Shown piece by piece: positions 34,997 to 44,127 of a stretch of 64,000 nucleotides of DNA. The notes beneath the pieces were generated by a model that ran no database searches, was not told the origin of the DNA, and saw only the letters and a program-made list of their open reading frames with translations. The translations under genes were made by a program, and so were the position numbers. Origin of the DNA: Limnobaculum parvum (lineage in GTDB: Bacteria; Pseudomonadota; Gammaproteobacteria; Enterobacterales; Enterobacteriaceae); contig NZ_CP029185.2 in the NCBI RefSeq assembly GCF_003096015.2, positions 650,501 through 714,500 of the forward strand, read 5' to 3'. Each line of letters opens with the position of its first letter. The first letter of the stretch is position 1.

Positions 34997-35114
34997 GGTT
35001 AACCCTTGGTTATTGTCTGCTCTGGTTTAGCCAGACTGAGATCCGAAAAACAGCATTATGCTACAACGATACCCATCTATTTGGGGGCTAGCATATAGTA
35101 AATCAAGAAAAAAT

Positions 35115-35140
35115 GGCAATGACCTCGAGACTTCATTGCC
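35115..35140 (-). terminator. Terminator after yggS-proC
   Basis: Stem GGCAATGA/TCATTGCC is followed on the minus strand by ATTTTTTC. It separates proC from yggT-yggU, which therefore need their own promoter. Confidence 0.8.
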
Positions 35141-35151
35141 GGAGCCTTATT

Positions 35152-35970
35152 TTAAAGTGATTTTTCCATCTCATTGGCCCGTTTAATGGCGGCCTGCATG
35201 GCTGATGCTACAGTTTCACTTAAACCTTGTTCATGAAAGACGCGCAGTGCTTCGGCCGTAGTGCCACCTTTTGAGGTGACCTGCTGGCGCAGTGTACCGA
35301 TGTCTAACTGTGGATTATTAACCACCATTTGCGCTGCGCCTAAAGCCGCTTGTTGAACCAGTAAACGAGCCGTTTCTGGTTTGAATCCAAGACGTTCGGA
35401 CTCATTTTGCATTGCTTCCATAAACAGGAAAAAATAGGCCGGAGCACTGCCTGCGGCAGCAATGATGTTATTTATCCCACTTTCCTCATTTACCCAGCAG
35501 ATTTCGCCGACTGATTGCATAAGGCATGCGGTAAATTCTCTATCCTGTGCGCTAACTTGTGGTGGCGCGTACAGACCGCTCATTCCCAAACCAATCAGTG
35601 ATGGGGTATTGGGCATAATGCGGATAAGGTCAACGGGCCCCAACAGTTGGGAAAAGCGGCCAACGCTAATACCTGCGGCGATGGATAAAATCAATTTTCC
35701 GCTGAGGTTCACCTGCTGATATAGCGGTGCACAGACGTCAGCCATCATTTGAGGCTTAACCGCCAGCACAACGACATCGGCCTGACGGGCGCTTTCGAGG
35801 TTATCATTACTGCAGCGAATGCCGTATTGGGCATGCAGCGGGCTATCCTGCGTCATTGATGGAGATGTCGCGGTAATTAGCTGGGCAGGGTAACCGCCGT
35901 TGACTAATCCAGCAATAATCGCTTTAGCCATATTACCGGCACCAATAAACGCAATTTTACGATGTTGCAT
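35152..35970 (-). CDS. proC: Pyrroline-5-carboxylate reductase
   Basis: This 272-residue enzyme makes proline from pyrroline-5-carboxylate with NAD(P)H. The Rossmann motif is I-A-F-I-G-A-G-N-M-A-K-A-I. Later come V-V-L-A-V-K-P-Q-M-M, R-I-M-P-N-T-P and the C-terminal signature G-G-T-T-A-E-A-L-R-V-F. The ATG at 35970 has GTGAG upstream. Its place between yggS and yggT matches Yersinia- and Serratia-type genomes and differs from E. coli. Confidence 0.95.
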   Translation of the reverse strand: MQHRKIAFIGAGNMAKAIIAGLVNGGYPAQLITATSPSMTQDSPLHAQYGIRCSNDNLESARQADVVVLAVKPQMMADVCAPLYQQVNLSGKLILSIAAGISVGRFSQLLGPVDLIRIMPNTPSLIGLGMSGLYAPPQVSAQDREFTACLMQSVGEICWVNEESGINNIIAAAGSAPAYFFLFMEAMQNESERLGFKPETARLLVQQAALGAAQMVVNNPQLDIGTLRQQVTSKGGTTAEALRVFHEQGLSETVASAMQAAIKRANEMEKSL

Positions 35971-36035
35971 AACAGGTCTCACTTTGTCAGTTTAAAGCGC
36001 AGGTAATCGGAATCATGCCCTGATTACCGAGCAGA

Positions 36036-36740
36036 TTACAGGGTATAGTCACGCGTGCCAAAAATAGCGGTACCAATACGCACCATGGTACTGCCGGCGC
36101 GAATGGCATTATCCATATCGTCGGTCATTCCCATTGAGAGCGTATCGATTTGTGGGTAGGCCGTTTTAAGCTGATTAAAAGCCTGTGTCATTGTTTGAAA
36201 TACCGCAAGTTGACGGGCAGGATCGTTTTCAGGTGCAGGAATGGTCATCAATCCACGCAGCTTTAGATTGGGTAGATGGTGGATTTGCGCTGCCAACTCG
36301 GGTAATTCCACCAGCTTAATACCCGACTTACTTTGTTCGTCACTGATATTAATCTGAATAAGAACATTCAGCGGCGGCATCGTTGCTGGCCGCTGTTCGC
36401 TTAAACGTCGGGCAATCTTTTCTCTGTCTAGGGTGTGCATCCAATGAAAGTGCTCCGCAACCAATCGGCTTTTATTTGACTGGAGTGGCCCAATGAAATG
36501 CCATTCTAACCATTCTCCATCAGGGGTGGTGTCAAAATATTTAATCTTATCGACCCCTTCCTGTACATAGTTCTCACCGAACAGGCATTGACCAGTTTCA
36601 ATAGCTTTCTGAATCGCCTCTACAGGTTTTGTTTTACTGACTGCAAGTAACCGAATTTCTTTTGGAGAACGGCCGCATTGTTGTGCTGTTTCGGCGATAC
36701 GACGCCTGATCGCATCTATATTTTGTTGGATAGTTGTCAT
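36036..36740 (-). CDS. yggS: PLP homeostasis protein YggS
   Basis: This 234-residue protein has a single-domain alanine-racemase-like barrel that binds pyridoxal phosphate through Lys in L-L-A-V-S-K-T-K-P. Other landmarks are F-G-E-N-Y-V-Q-E, W-H-F-I-G-P-L-Q-S-N-K and L-S-M-G-M-T-D-D-M. It has no known catalytic activity and balances PLP and amino-acid pools. Divergent from yggR and upstream of proC. Confidence 0.95.
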   Translation of the reverse strand: MTTIQQNIDAIRRRIAETAQQCGRSPKEIRLLAVSKTKPVEAIQKAIETGQCLFGENYVQEGVDKIKYFDTTPDGEWLEWHFIGPLQSNKSRLVAEHFHWMHTLDREKIARRLSEQRPATMPPLNVLIQINISDEQSKSGIKLVELPELAAQIHHLPNLKLRGLMTIPAPENDPARQLAVFQTMTQAFNQLKTAYPQIDTLSMGMTDDMDNAIRAGSTMVRIGTAIFGTRDYTL

Positions 36741-36763
36741 ATGTCTTATTCAGGGAGCCTGCT

Positions 36764-37759
36764 ATGAATGTATGCCAATTAATAACCGATAGTGTAAAGC
36801 AAAATGCTTCCGATCTGCATCTTTCTGCCGGTCATTTACCCGTATTGCGCGTGAACGGGGATTTACGCTACGTTGGTGAAAGTTTACTGCAGCCAGAATG
36901 GTTGTCAGAACAACTGTTAGCCTGCTTAACTAGCGAACAGCGTACGCTGTTCCAACAGTTAGGACAGTTAGATTTTGCTTTGACTATTGAGGGGGTGCGT
37001 CTTCGAGTGAACCTTTTTCAACAGTGTGAGGGCGTATCCGCCGCTTTTCGATTTATTCAAAACGTTATACCGCCACCAGAATCGTTAGGTATTCCTGATT
37101 CGCTGATCGCAATGAGCCGCTGTCTTGATGGTTTAGTCATTGTTGCCGGAGCGACAGGAAGTGGAAAATCAACGACTCTAGCGGCCTTGATAGGCATGAT
37201 TAACCAGCAGTCAGCTCATCACATTATTACCCTAGAAGATCCCATCGAGTTTATACATCACAGCAACCGTTGTCTTATTCAGCAACGAGAGATTGGCAGG
37301 CATGTTGATAGTTTTTCTCAAGGGCTGCGCGCAGCACTGCGACAGGATCCGGATATTATTTTGTTAGGTGAGTTGAGGGATGCAGAAACTATCCATATGG
37401 CGTTAACCGCAGCGGAGACTGGGCATCTGGTATTTGCTACGTTGCATACTCGTTCTGCTGTGCAATCTATTGAGCGGATTATTGATGTGTTTCCGGCTGA
37501 AGAGAAACGCTTTGTCAGTACCCAACTGGCAAATAGTTTACAAACGGTAGTCTGCCAACAGCTTTTACCCTGTACCAAAGGTGGGCGTATTGCTGCCTAC
37601 GAAGTGCTGGTGAATACACCTGCGGTGAGCAATATGATTCGGGAAGGTAAACACCATCAGTTATTAACGCAACTACAAACTGGAGCGGTTAACGGTATGC
37701 AAACGATGGAACAGAGCAAAACCCATTTATTATCAGAGGGATTAATTGTCGGGTCATAA
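36764..37759 (+). CDS. yggR: PilT-like ATPase YggR
   Basis: This 331-residue type IV pilus retraction-type ATPase has Walker A G-A-T-G-S-G-K-S-T-T, Asp box T-L-E-D-P-I-E-F-I-H, Walker B I-I-L-L-G-E-L-R-D and His box L-V-F-A-T-L-H-T-R. An N-terminal PAS-like domain carries A-S-D-L-H-L-S-A. The ATG at 36764 follows GGGAG and is chosen over 36734, which overlaps the yggS start region. No pilus genes are adjacent, as in E. coli yggR. The role is unclear. Confidence 0.9.
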   Translation: MNVCQLITDSVKQNASDLHLSAGHLPVLRVNGDLRYVGESLLQPEWLSEQLLACLTSEQRTLFQQLGQLDFALTIEGVRLRVNLFQQCEGVSAAFRFIQNVIPPPESLGIPDSLIAMSRCLDGLVIVAGATGSGKSTTLAALIGMINQQSAHHIITLEDPIEFIHHSNRCLIQQREIGRHVDSFSQGLRAALRQDPDIILLGELRDAETIHMALTAAETGHLVFATLHTRSAVQSIERIIDVFPAEEKRFVSTQLANSLQTVVCQQLLPCTKGGRIAAYEVLVNTPAVSNMIREGKHHQLLTQLQTGAVNGMQTMEQSKTHLLSEGLIVGS

Positions 37760-37813
37760 ATATAAAGGCTTTGCTAATCACTTTATATTGGTGGTTACGT
37801 TCAATCATCTCAT

Positions 37814-37832
37814 CGTCGGGCTTGGCCCGACG
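37814..37832. repeat. REP-like GC-rich hairpin after yggR
   Basis: CGTCGGGC, a 3-base loop, then GCCCGACG. There is no T run. It lies in the 270-base gap before the next gene, whose other bases show no clear signal. Confidence 0.55.
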
Positions 37833-38032
37833 TACACCTAAGCCAAGTAAATGCTGGCACTTGGGGGAGTTAGTCCGTCGTTTTTACGTCCATAATATTC
37901 ATTGAAATTGAAACTGACGATTTTGTTAGGATTCTGAAAATTTTGCCTAAACCCCTTTTCTATTTTACCCAAGTATGGTGAACTTCCCTTTGCTTAACGA
38001 CTTGTATTGTAAATAAAAAGGAAAAGTAAACG

Positions 38033-38566
38033 TTGAACTTATTTAAATGGCTTTTAGTGGTTGTTTTGTTGGTAATCATTGGTGGCGGCGGTTACTGGTA
38101 TTATAAAAATACATTACCAACCTATGGTTCTGAAGGTGCATTTGAGGTTACGGTGAGTTTGTTAGAGCCTAAGACAAACCAGCCAATGACCGATACACCA
38201 TTTTATCTGGTGGTGACGAAGGATGTGGAGACCGATCCGGCATTTAAGAAGCCGCTGTTTGGCGTTACTGATTCGACTGGCCGTGCGGCAAAGATCGTCA
38301 GTAAAACGCAATTGAACGCCAACGATTATGTATTGGTGCAAAAAGTAGGTCAGGGTGAATATGGTAAGTATTTTGCGCTGCTGGGAACCGGTAACGCTAT
38401 TCCATTGCCAAATACTGATTATGTGATTACGGGGTGTGGGGATATTCCAGAGTATAAAGGTAGATCAAACCGTCAGGGATATACCATTTATTATGCGGCG
38501 AACCAGGCCTGTAATATAAAAATGAGTATTAACTGGGGCAGTACGCTGGATAATCTGCTGCACTAA
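38033..38566 (+). CDS. Hypothetical membrane-anchored protein
   Basis: This 177-residue protein has one N-terminal membrane helix (about residues 5-23, L-L-V-V-V-L-L-V-I-I-G-G-G) followed by an extracytoplasmic beta-rich domain with two Cys near the C-terminus (about 144 and 165). It begins with TTG at 38033 after AAAAGG. An ATG at 38048 would shorten the helix. The domain (P-T-Y-G-S-E-G-A-F-E-V-T-V-S-L-L, then F-Y-L-V-V-T-K-D) resembles an immunoglobulin/transthyretin-like fold, but I do not recognise the family. It ends one base from the convergent ruvX stop. Confidence 0.65.
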   Translation: MNLFKWLLVVVLLVIIGGGGYWYYKNTLPTYGSEGAFEVTVSLLEPKTNQPMTDTPFYLVVTKDVETDPAFKKPLFGVTDSTGRAAKIVSKTQLNANDYVLVQKVGQGEYGKYFALLGTGNAIPLPNTDYVITGCGDIPEYKGRSNRQGYTIYYAANQACNIKMSINWGSTLDNLLH

Positions 38567-38567
38567 A

Positions 38568-38990
38568 TTAACCGTGCTGCTGTTCAAACCAGCTTTCTAG
38601 AATGATGACCGCAGAGGCAGCGTCTACGCTGCCTTTGTCCAGTGCGCGAAAACCGCCACGGGAAAACAGGTCAGCTTTAGCTTCTACCGTACTTAAACGT
38701 TCATCGTGCAATTGGATTTGCACACCAAATCTGCCGTGAAGGCGATTGGCAAATTTTTTTGCCTGAGCCGTGACCGGTTGCTCAGTGCCATCCATATTTA
38801 ATGGCAGCCCAACTACCACTAAATCGGGTTGCCATTCTTTCAGCAATTTTTCGATTTGTTGCCAGTCGGGGTTGCCATCCTTGGCTTTAAATGAAGCCAG
38901 AGGACGAGCGGTACCGGTAATTTCTTGGCCGATAGCTGCGCCAATACTCTTAGTGCCAAAATCAAATCCTAATACAGTACGGTTAGACAT
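38568..38990 (-). CDS. ruvX: Holliday junction resolvase-like RuvX/YqgF
   Basis: This 140-residue RNase H-fold nuclease is thought to process pre-16S rRNA 5' ends. Catalytic acidic residues lie in L-G-F-D-F-G-T-K-S-I-G, V-V-G-L-P-L-N-M-D-G, D-E-R-L-S-T-V-E-A and D-A-A-S-A. Its ATG directly abuts the yqgE stop, forming the yqgE-ruvX unit usual in gammaproteobacteria. Confidence 0.95.
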   Translation of the reverse strand: MSNRTVLGFDFGTKSIGAAIGQEITGTARPLASFKAKDGNPDWQQIEKLLKEWQPDLVVVGLPLNMDGTEQPVTAQAKKFANRLHGRFGVQIQLHDERLSTVEAKADLFSRGGFRALDKGSVDAASAVIILESWFEQQHG

Positions 38991-39554
38991 TTATGCGTGA
39001 CCTGCTTGTGTGGCAATAGTATGAATGTTTATACCTAGCTTTCTTGCTGCCGTTTGCCAGCGAAGATTGACCGGAACGTGAAATAAAATGTTGGTATCTG
39101 CCTCAACGGTTAGCCAGCTGTTTTCCAGTAGTTCCTGTTCCAACTGACCTGCTTCCCACCCGGCATAACCTAAAGCAACCAGTGCTTCGGATGGTTGAGA
39201 AGCCGTACCCAAGGTTTCCAATACATCTTTTGATGAGGTGATCATAACATGTTCATTAATTTGAATACTGGATGAAAATTTCTGGCGTGGGGTATGTAAA
39301 ATGAATCCCCGATCGTCAGCCAGCGGCCCGCCGTCCAGTACTGGGTTGTTCAAATGAATATTGGATACCTTTGGCGTTGGGTAGATACCCAGCTTGGTGA
39401 GCACTTCTTCGACAGTTAGCTCGCCGAGAGGTTTGTTAATAACTAGCCCCATAGTGCCATTTTGGTTGTGTTCGCAAATATACACAACAGAATGGTTAAA
39501 ACAGGGATCTTCCAGAGTAGGCATCGCAATAAGAAAATGGTGTTGTAAGTTCAT
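38991..39554 (-). CDS. yqgE: YqgE/AlgH family protein
   Basis: This 187-residue protein begins M-N-L-Q-H-H-F-L-I-A-M-P and has the family stretch G-T-M-G-L-V-I-N-K-P-L-G, then L-D-G-G-P-L-A-D-D-R-G-F-I and G-Y-A-G-W-E-A-G-Q-L-E. The function is not well established (AlgH was named as an alginate regulator). It is coupled with ruvX. Confidence 0.95.
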   Translation of the reverse strand: MNLQHHFLIAMPTLEDPCFNHSVVYICEHNQNGTMGLVINKPLGELTVEEVLTKLGIYPTPKVSNIHLNNPVLDGGPLADDRGFILHTPRQKFSSSIQINEHVMITSSKDVLETLGTASQPSEALVALGYAGWEAGQLEQELLENSWLTVEADTNILFHVPVNLRWQTAARKLGINIHTIATQAGHA

Positions 39555-39661
39555 GGAATTAAACCGTTGGCTGAATGGAAGTGTAGCTGATGTAACCTAT
39601 TTATAATTATAGCAAATTTATCATATTGATGCTTAGCATGATAACTATAGCGGTAAAAAAT

Positions 39662-39696
39662 TGACTCTGTCCCTTAAATTACAAGTGACAGAGTCA
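39662..39696 (-). terminator. Terminator of gshB
   Basis: A 10-bp perfect stem TGACTCTGTC/GACAGAGTCA is followed on the minus strand by ATTTTTT. Confidence 0.85.
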
Positions 39697-39734
39697 TTTG
39701 AGTTAAACAGGTTTATTGCTCAAGCGTGACAGCA

Positions 39735-40682
39735 TTATTTAATGCGACGCTCAATGGCATCCATTAACATACCGGTGATAGAAACATCCGGGAAGGCTGC
39801 TTCAATTTCACGGATACAGGTTGGGCTGGTAACATTAATTTCTGTAAGCTTGTCGCCAATGATATCCAGACCAACAAACACTAACCCTTTTTCTTTTAGA
39901 ACTGGCGCTACGCTACGGGCAATTTTCCAGTCACTTTCACTTAAGGGGCGCGCTTCACCTCGCCCACCAGCAGCCAGATTACCACGGGTTTCCCCCTGCT
40001 TTGGAATACGAGCCAAACAGTAAGGAACCGGTTCACCATCGACGACCAGAACGCGCTTATCACCCTCAGAGATCTGCGGAACAAAGTTTTGTGCCATACA
40101 GTAACGGGTACCCAATTCGGTTAATGTTTCAATGATTACCGACAGGTTCGGGTCGTTTGGCTTCACGCGGAAAATAGAGGCCCCTCCCATTCCGTCCAAT
40201 GGCTTGAGAATAATATCACCATGCTCTCCATAGAAACGGCGAATATGCTCTGCACTGCGGGAAACCAGCGTTGATGGTGTGAGCTCAGGGAACCAAGCGG
40301 TAAACAGTTTTTCATTGCAGTCGCGCAAGCTCTGAGGTTTGTTGACGATCAGCGTTCCTTTTGTTTCAGCGCGTTCCAGAATATAGGTAGCGTAGATATA
40401 TTCGGTATCAAACGGAGGATCTTTACGCATCAAAATAACATCAAGATCGTGCAGAGGGATCTCTTGCTCCTGATGGAAGTCGAACCAGTGTTCCTTGTCA
40501 TACTGAACGGTTAGTACGCGCGTTCGCGCACGCGCTTCTCCGGTCTGTAGATACAGATCGTTCATTTCCATATAGTGCAGTTCCCAGCCGCGTTTTTGCG
40601 CCTCTTGCAGCATGGCAAAGCTGGAGTCTTTCTTAATGTTGATAGACGAAATAGGGTCCATCACGATGCCGAGTTTGATCAT
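39735..40682 (-). CDS. gshB: Glutathione synthetase
   Basis: This 315-residue ATP-grasp enzyme joins glycine to gamma-glutamylcysteine to make glutathione. It follows E. coli GshB throughout: M-I-K-L-G-I-V-M-D-P, I-L-M-R-K-D-P-P-F-D-T-E, K-P-L-D-G-M-G-G-A-S-I-F-R and E-I-N-V-T-S-P-T-C-I-R-E-I. The start at 40682 has AAGGAG upstream. The 31 codons open before it lie in the rsmE end and are rejected. The order rsmE-gshB-yqgE-ruvX is as in E. coli. Confidence 0.97.
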   Translation of the reverse strand: MIKLGIVMDPISSINIKKDSSFAMLQEAQKRGWELHYMEMNDLYLQTGEARARTRVLTVQYDKEHWFDFHQEQEIPLHDLDVILMRKDPPFDTEYIYATYILERAETKGTLIVNKPQSLRDCNEKLFTAWFPELTPSTLVSRSAEHIRRFYGEHGDIILKPLDGMGGASIFRVKPNDPNLSVIIETLTELGTRYCMAQNFVPQISEGDKRVLVVDGEPVPYCLARIPKQGETRGNLAAGGRGEARPLSESDWKIARSVAPVLKEKGLVFVGLDIIGDKLTEINVTSPTCIREIEAAFPDVSITGMLMDAIERRIK

Positions 40683-40692
40683 CTTTTTCTCC

Positions 40693-41424
40693 TTATCCCA
40701 GATCGCCGAAGCGTATCTGTAGTGCAGCAATCGCGGTAAGCGCCGCGGTTTCTGTACGCAGAATCCGGGGGCCAAGTAGAATATCTGTAAAGTCGTAATT
40801 AGCCGTCATCTCGATCTCTTCTTGAGATAATCCTCCTTCAGGACCAATTAACAGACGAATGTTTTGTATCGGCATGGTGAGAGTATTAATACTCTGGCTG
40901 GCTCTTGGGTGTAAATTTAATTTAATACCGCCATCAGATTCTGAACACCATTCCTCAAGGTTCATCACCGGGCGGATTTCGGGAATTCGGTTACGCCCAC
41001 ACTGTTCACAGGCAGCAATGGCGATTTTTTGCCATTGCTGGACTTTCTTTTCAAGTCTATCTTTATCTAGTTTTACACCACAGCGTTCTGAAACTAGTGG
41101 AGTAATAACATTGACGCCTAACTCGATAGATTTCTGGATAGTAAACTCCATTTTCTCACCGCGAGAAATCACCTGACCAAGATGGAAATTAAGCGGTGAT
41201 TCCAGATCCTCTTCCCGCTTATCAACTACGTTGACCAATACCTGCTTTTTATCAACCTGAGTAATAACGGCATCAAAAACGTGGTTGCTACCATCAAACA
41301 GCATAAGTTGATGGCTTGGCTGCATACGTAACACGCGGCCAACATGATTCGCGGCATCGTTACTCAGGGCGATATCATTAGCGATAGCAAGAGGATTGGG
41401 ATGATAGATGCGGGGAATGCGCAT
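40693..41424 (-). CDS. rsmE: 16S rRNA m3U1498 methyltransferase
   Basis: This 243-residue SPOUT (knotted) methyltransferase modifies U1498 of 16S rRNA. Landmarks are M-R-I-P-R-I-Y-H-P, Q-V-I-S-R-G-E-K-M-E-F, A-C-E-Q-C-G-R-N-R-I-P, and the knot L-L-I-G-P-E-G-G-L-S-Q-E-E with L-G-P-R-I-L-R-T-E-T-A. The start at 41424 is chosen by the family N-terminus. It lies 10 bases before gshB. Confidence 0.96.
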   Translation of the reverse strand: MRIPRIYHPNPLAIANDIALSNDAANHVGRVLRMQPSHQLMLFDGSNHVFDAVITQVDKKQVLVNVVDKREEDLESPLNFHLGQVISRGEKMEFTIQKSIELGVNVITPLVSERCGVKLDKDRLEKKVQQWQKIAIAACEQCGRNRIPEIRPVMNLEEWCSESDGGIKLNLHPRASQSINTLTMPIQNIRLLIGPEGGLSQEEIEMTANYDFTDILLGPRILRTETAALTAIAALQIRFGDLG

Positions 41425-41624
41425 AGTTGTATTCTGTTTTCCGGTATCTTCCTGAATTAACAGGTATTCAAGGGGATTCTTTTTCGACCATATAGCCAAA
41501 GAAGTCATAAATATGTTAACTAAACCGGGTAAGCTTAATATTGTAGACCAGACTGTTCAACCCTGCGTTGTTTTTATCGCCAATAAAAGCGGGAAAAGTT
41601 TAGAGAATCGGGCGTTCTGATAAC

Positions 41625-42128
41625 TTAAGTCTCGGCTGGTTTTAACAGACTGCCACAGCGTTTACAGCGATATTCACTCTCTTGACGTATGATTTTATTA
41701 TGGCGGCGTATGGTTAACTGATGAGTTTGACAATGGCAGGTATAGGTAAAAGTTTTTCCTTGGACCGATAGTACATTAAAACAGTGTGTTCGAGTTGCGC
41801 TAACCCCCAGCACTTTTTCCATCATCCATTGCCATTCACTACCGTGTGGAGATACGCGGCCAAACTGGCGATAAACCAATAAATGGGCCAACTCATGGGG
41901 AACTACATCATCAATAAACTGCTGACCATTCTCGACTAACAAGACGGCGTTAAGGCGTATTTCCCACTGGGCGAGATGAGCGGTTCCTGCAGTCGTGCCG
42001 CGCTGGCGATAGGTGACTTTGGGTTCTAAATACTCCGTTTTTAAATGGCAATTAGCCATTGCCAGATAATGGCGTAAGCAGCGCATAACGGCTTGCTGAA
42101 TAGAGATAGGAAGGTGGCGTGTGGTCAT
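41625..42128 (-). CDS. sprT: SprT family zinc metalloprotein
   Basis: This SprT-like protein of 167 residues has the metallopeptidase motif V-P-H-E-L-A-H-L-L-V and a C-terminal zinc ribbon (C-H-C near 128 and C-K-R-C-G near 156). The start M-T-T-R-H-L-P-I at 42128 follows the family. In E. coli, endA stands between sprT and rsmE, but only about 200 bases are present here and endA is absent. Confidence 0.93.
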   Translation of the reverse strand: MTTRHLPISIQQAVMRCLRHYLAMANCHLKTEYLEPKVTYRQRGTTAGTAHLAQWEIRLNAVLLVENGQQFIDDVVPHELAHLLVYRQFGRVSPHGSEWQWMMEKVLGVSATRTHCFNVLSVQGKTFTYTCHCQTHQLTIRRHNKIIRQESEYRCKRCGSLLKPAET

Positions 42129-42226
42129 GGGCGTTAGCATAGCGAGGCGCCATAAAATGAGCAATAAAAAACGGCGCGAGGCAACTGCCATCACGCCGCT
42201 AAATTAGCGATTATATTTGCTGGGAA

Positions 42227-43381
42227 CTATTTAAGTCCGGCAGCTTCGCGCAGCATTGCCGCTTTGTCTGTTTTTTCCCATGGGAAATGTTCACGACCAA
42301 AATGACCATAAGCTGCCGTTTGCTGATACATCGGCCTGATCAAGTCCAGCATTTTGATTAACCCATAAGGACGCAGGTCAAAAAACTCGCGAACCAAATG
42401 AATTAAGCGCTCGTGTGGAATTTTTTCCGTGCCGAAGGTTTCCAGCATAATTGAGGTTGGCTCGGCAACGCCGATGGCATAGGAAACCTGAATTTCACAG
42501 CGATCCGCCAAACCAGCAGCAACGATATTTTTAGCCACATAGCGAGCAGCATAGGCTGCTGAACGGTCAACTTTAGAAGGATCTTTACCGGAGAATGCAC
42601 CGCCGCCGTGACGAGCCGCGCCGCCATAAGTATCAACGATAATTTTACGACCGGTTAATCCACAGTCACCCATTGGTCCACCAATAACGAAGCGACCCGT
42701 CGGGTTAATAAAGTATTTGGTATTGGCAGATAGCCATTCAGCAGGTAGAACCGGCTTAATGATGTGTTCCATGACTGCTTCTTGCAGATCTTTTTGACCG
42801 ATATGCTCAGAATGCTGAGTTGACAAGACAACCGCATCAATGCCGCTGATCTTGCCATTGTCATACATAAATGTGACCTGACTTTTGGCATCCGGACGTA
42901 GCCACGGTAGGGTACCGTTTTTCCGCACTTCCGCCTGACGCTCCATTAAGCGATGGGCATAAGTAATTGGCGCAGGCATCAAGACTTCGGTTTCGTTAGT
43001 TGCATAACCAAACATGATACCCTGATCGCCGGCACCTTGTTCTAATGGGTCACTGCGGTCAACCCCCTGATTGATATCTCGTGATTGTTTGCCAATAGCG
43101 CTTAATACAGCACAAGAATTCGCGTCGAATCCCATATCAGAGTGGGTGTAGCCAATATCACATACGGTGCGACGAGTCAGTTCTTCAATGTCCACCCACG
43201 CGGAAGTTGTGATTTCACCACCGACTAAAACCATACCGGTTTTAATGTAGGTTTCACAGGCTACTCGTGCTTTAGGGTCTTGTTCAAGAATCGCATCAAG
43301 CACCGCGTCAGAAATTTGGTCGGCAATTTTATCAGGATGCCCTTCGGATACGGACTCGGAAGTAAACAGGTGTTGGGCCAT
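42227..43381 (-). CDS. metK: S-adenosylmethionine synthetase
   Basis: This 384-residue enzyme makes SAM from methionine and ATP. It is near-identical to the E. coli enzyme: F-T-S-E-S-V-S-E-G-H-P-D-K, D-Q-G-I-M-F-G-Y-A, G-G-P-M-G-D-C-G-L-T-G-R-K and G-G-G-A-F-S-G-K-D-P-S-K-V-D. It is monocistronic. A GC-rich hairpin with T6 at about 42165-42198 may end the transcript. Its SAM feeds decarboxylation for the polyamine genes and the methyltransferases nearby. Confidence 0.98.
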   Translation of the reverse strand: MAQHLFTSESVSEGHPDKIADQISDAVLDAILEQDPKARVACETYIKTGMVLVGGEITTSAWVDIEELTRRTVCDIGYTHSDMGFDANSCAVLSAIGKQSRDINQGVDRSDPLEQGAGDQGIMFGYATNETEVLMPAPITYAHRLMERQAEVRKNGTLPWLRPDAKSQVTFMYDNGKISGIDAVVLSTQHSEHIGQKDLQEAVMEHIIKPVLPAEWLSANTKYFINPTGRFVIGGPMGDCGLTGRKIIVDTYGGAARHGGGAFSGKDPSKVDRSAAYAARYVAKNIVAAGLADRCEIQVSYAIGVAEPTSIMLETFGTEKIPHERLIHLVREFFDLRPYGLIKMLDLIRPMYQQTAAYGHFGREHFPWEKTDKAAMLREAAGLK

Positions 43382-44127
43382 TTATTCTTTTACCTCTAAG
43401 ACGGTTTAATTGCAAAGCGGCGTTATCTCTTTTATTGGTGAGATGATTCAGCGTCTCAGCTTAGTTGAGCATAAGACAACGCATGTGCAGATTAAGGAGT
43501 TCATGAATATGTTAGTTAATCGGTATAGACGGATTAACTTCTGGATGGCTATTTTAAAGATTTACAACAATATTGCCAGTTGTTTTTTATCTGAAAATAT
43601 TCAACCCATTGTTCTAAAATCTGTTTTTTTTACAACTGGAAATAAACGATGGTTTTGAGTGTGATTTAGTATTAGAGAGTATAGATACACCGATTTGACA
43701 TAAAAATGATCGATGGACGATCCTTGATAAAAACATTAACTGTTTAATTATCATTTAGTTCTGAAAAAATCGCTTTTTTGCCTTAGATAATCAGGTTTTT
43801 GAACTGGTTATATACTTGGATAATTATCACTCTATTTTAAATGGAACTTATCTTCTTTATTTATTGATTTTAATGATATTTAAAATCGCTGAGTACCTAA
43901 CTATCCCTTGGACATATTTATAAACAAAAAATTTGTTTCCTGCAGCCTGATTGCTTCATTAACAATATGAAATAGCAATATTATCGTCTATCCTTATGCG
44001 GTCGTATGGTCCGGGTAGTTACCCTCCAGTGCTGCATGGTAAAATACGAACTAATCGGGTAGTTTTTACTGTTGAGTTGCTCAGATCGGTTTGTTTCCGT
44101 TCCGGGCTCTAAGAGGTTTATGTTGTT
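43382..44127. other. Divergent metK-speA intergenic region
   Basis: This 746-base gap holds the promoters of both genes. A short frame at 43996-44112 (38 codons plus stop) ends 15 bases before the speA ATG, and its stop codon overlaps the AAGAGG ribosome site of speA. This is the position of E. coli yqgB, although the peptide does not look like it. Another open stretch at 43410-43658 has no ribosome site and looks accidental. No tandem MetJ boxes of good quality were found. Confidence 0.5.

Noticed and set aside
43384..43560. MetJ (met box) operators upstream of metK
   Set aside because: Only isolated 5-of-8 matches to AGACGTCT were found, not tandem boxes of convincing quality.
43410..43658. 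82-codon open frame upstream of metK
   Set aside because: It has no ribosome site, an unlikely residue composition, and lies within the metK promoter region.
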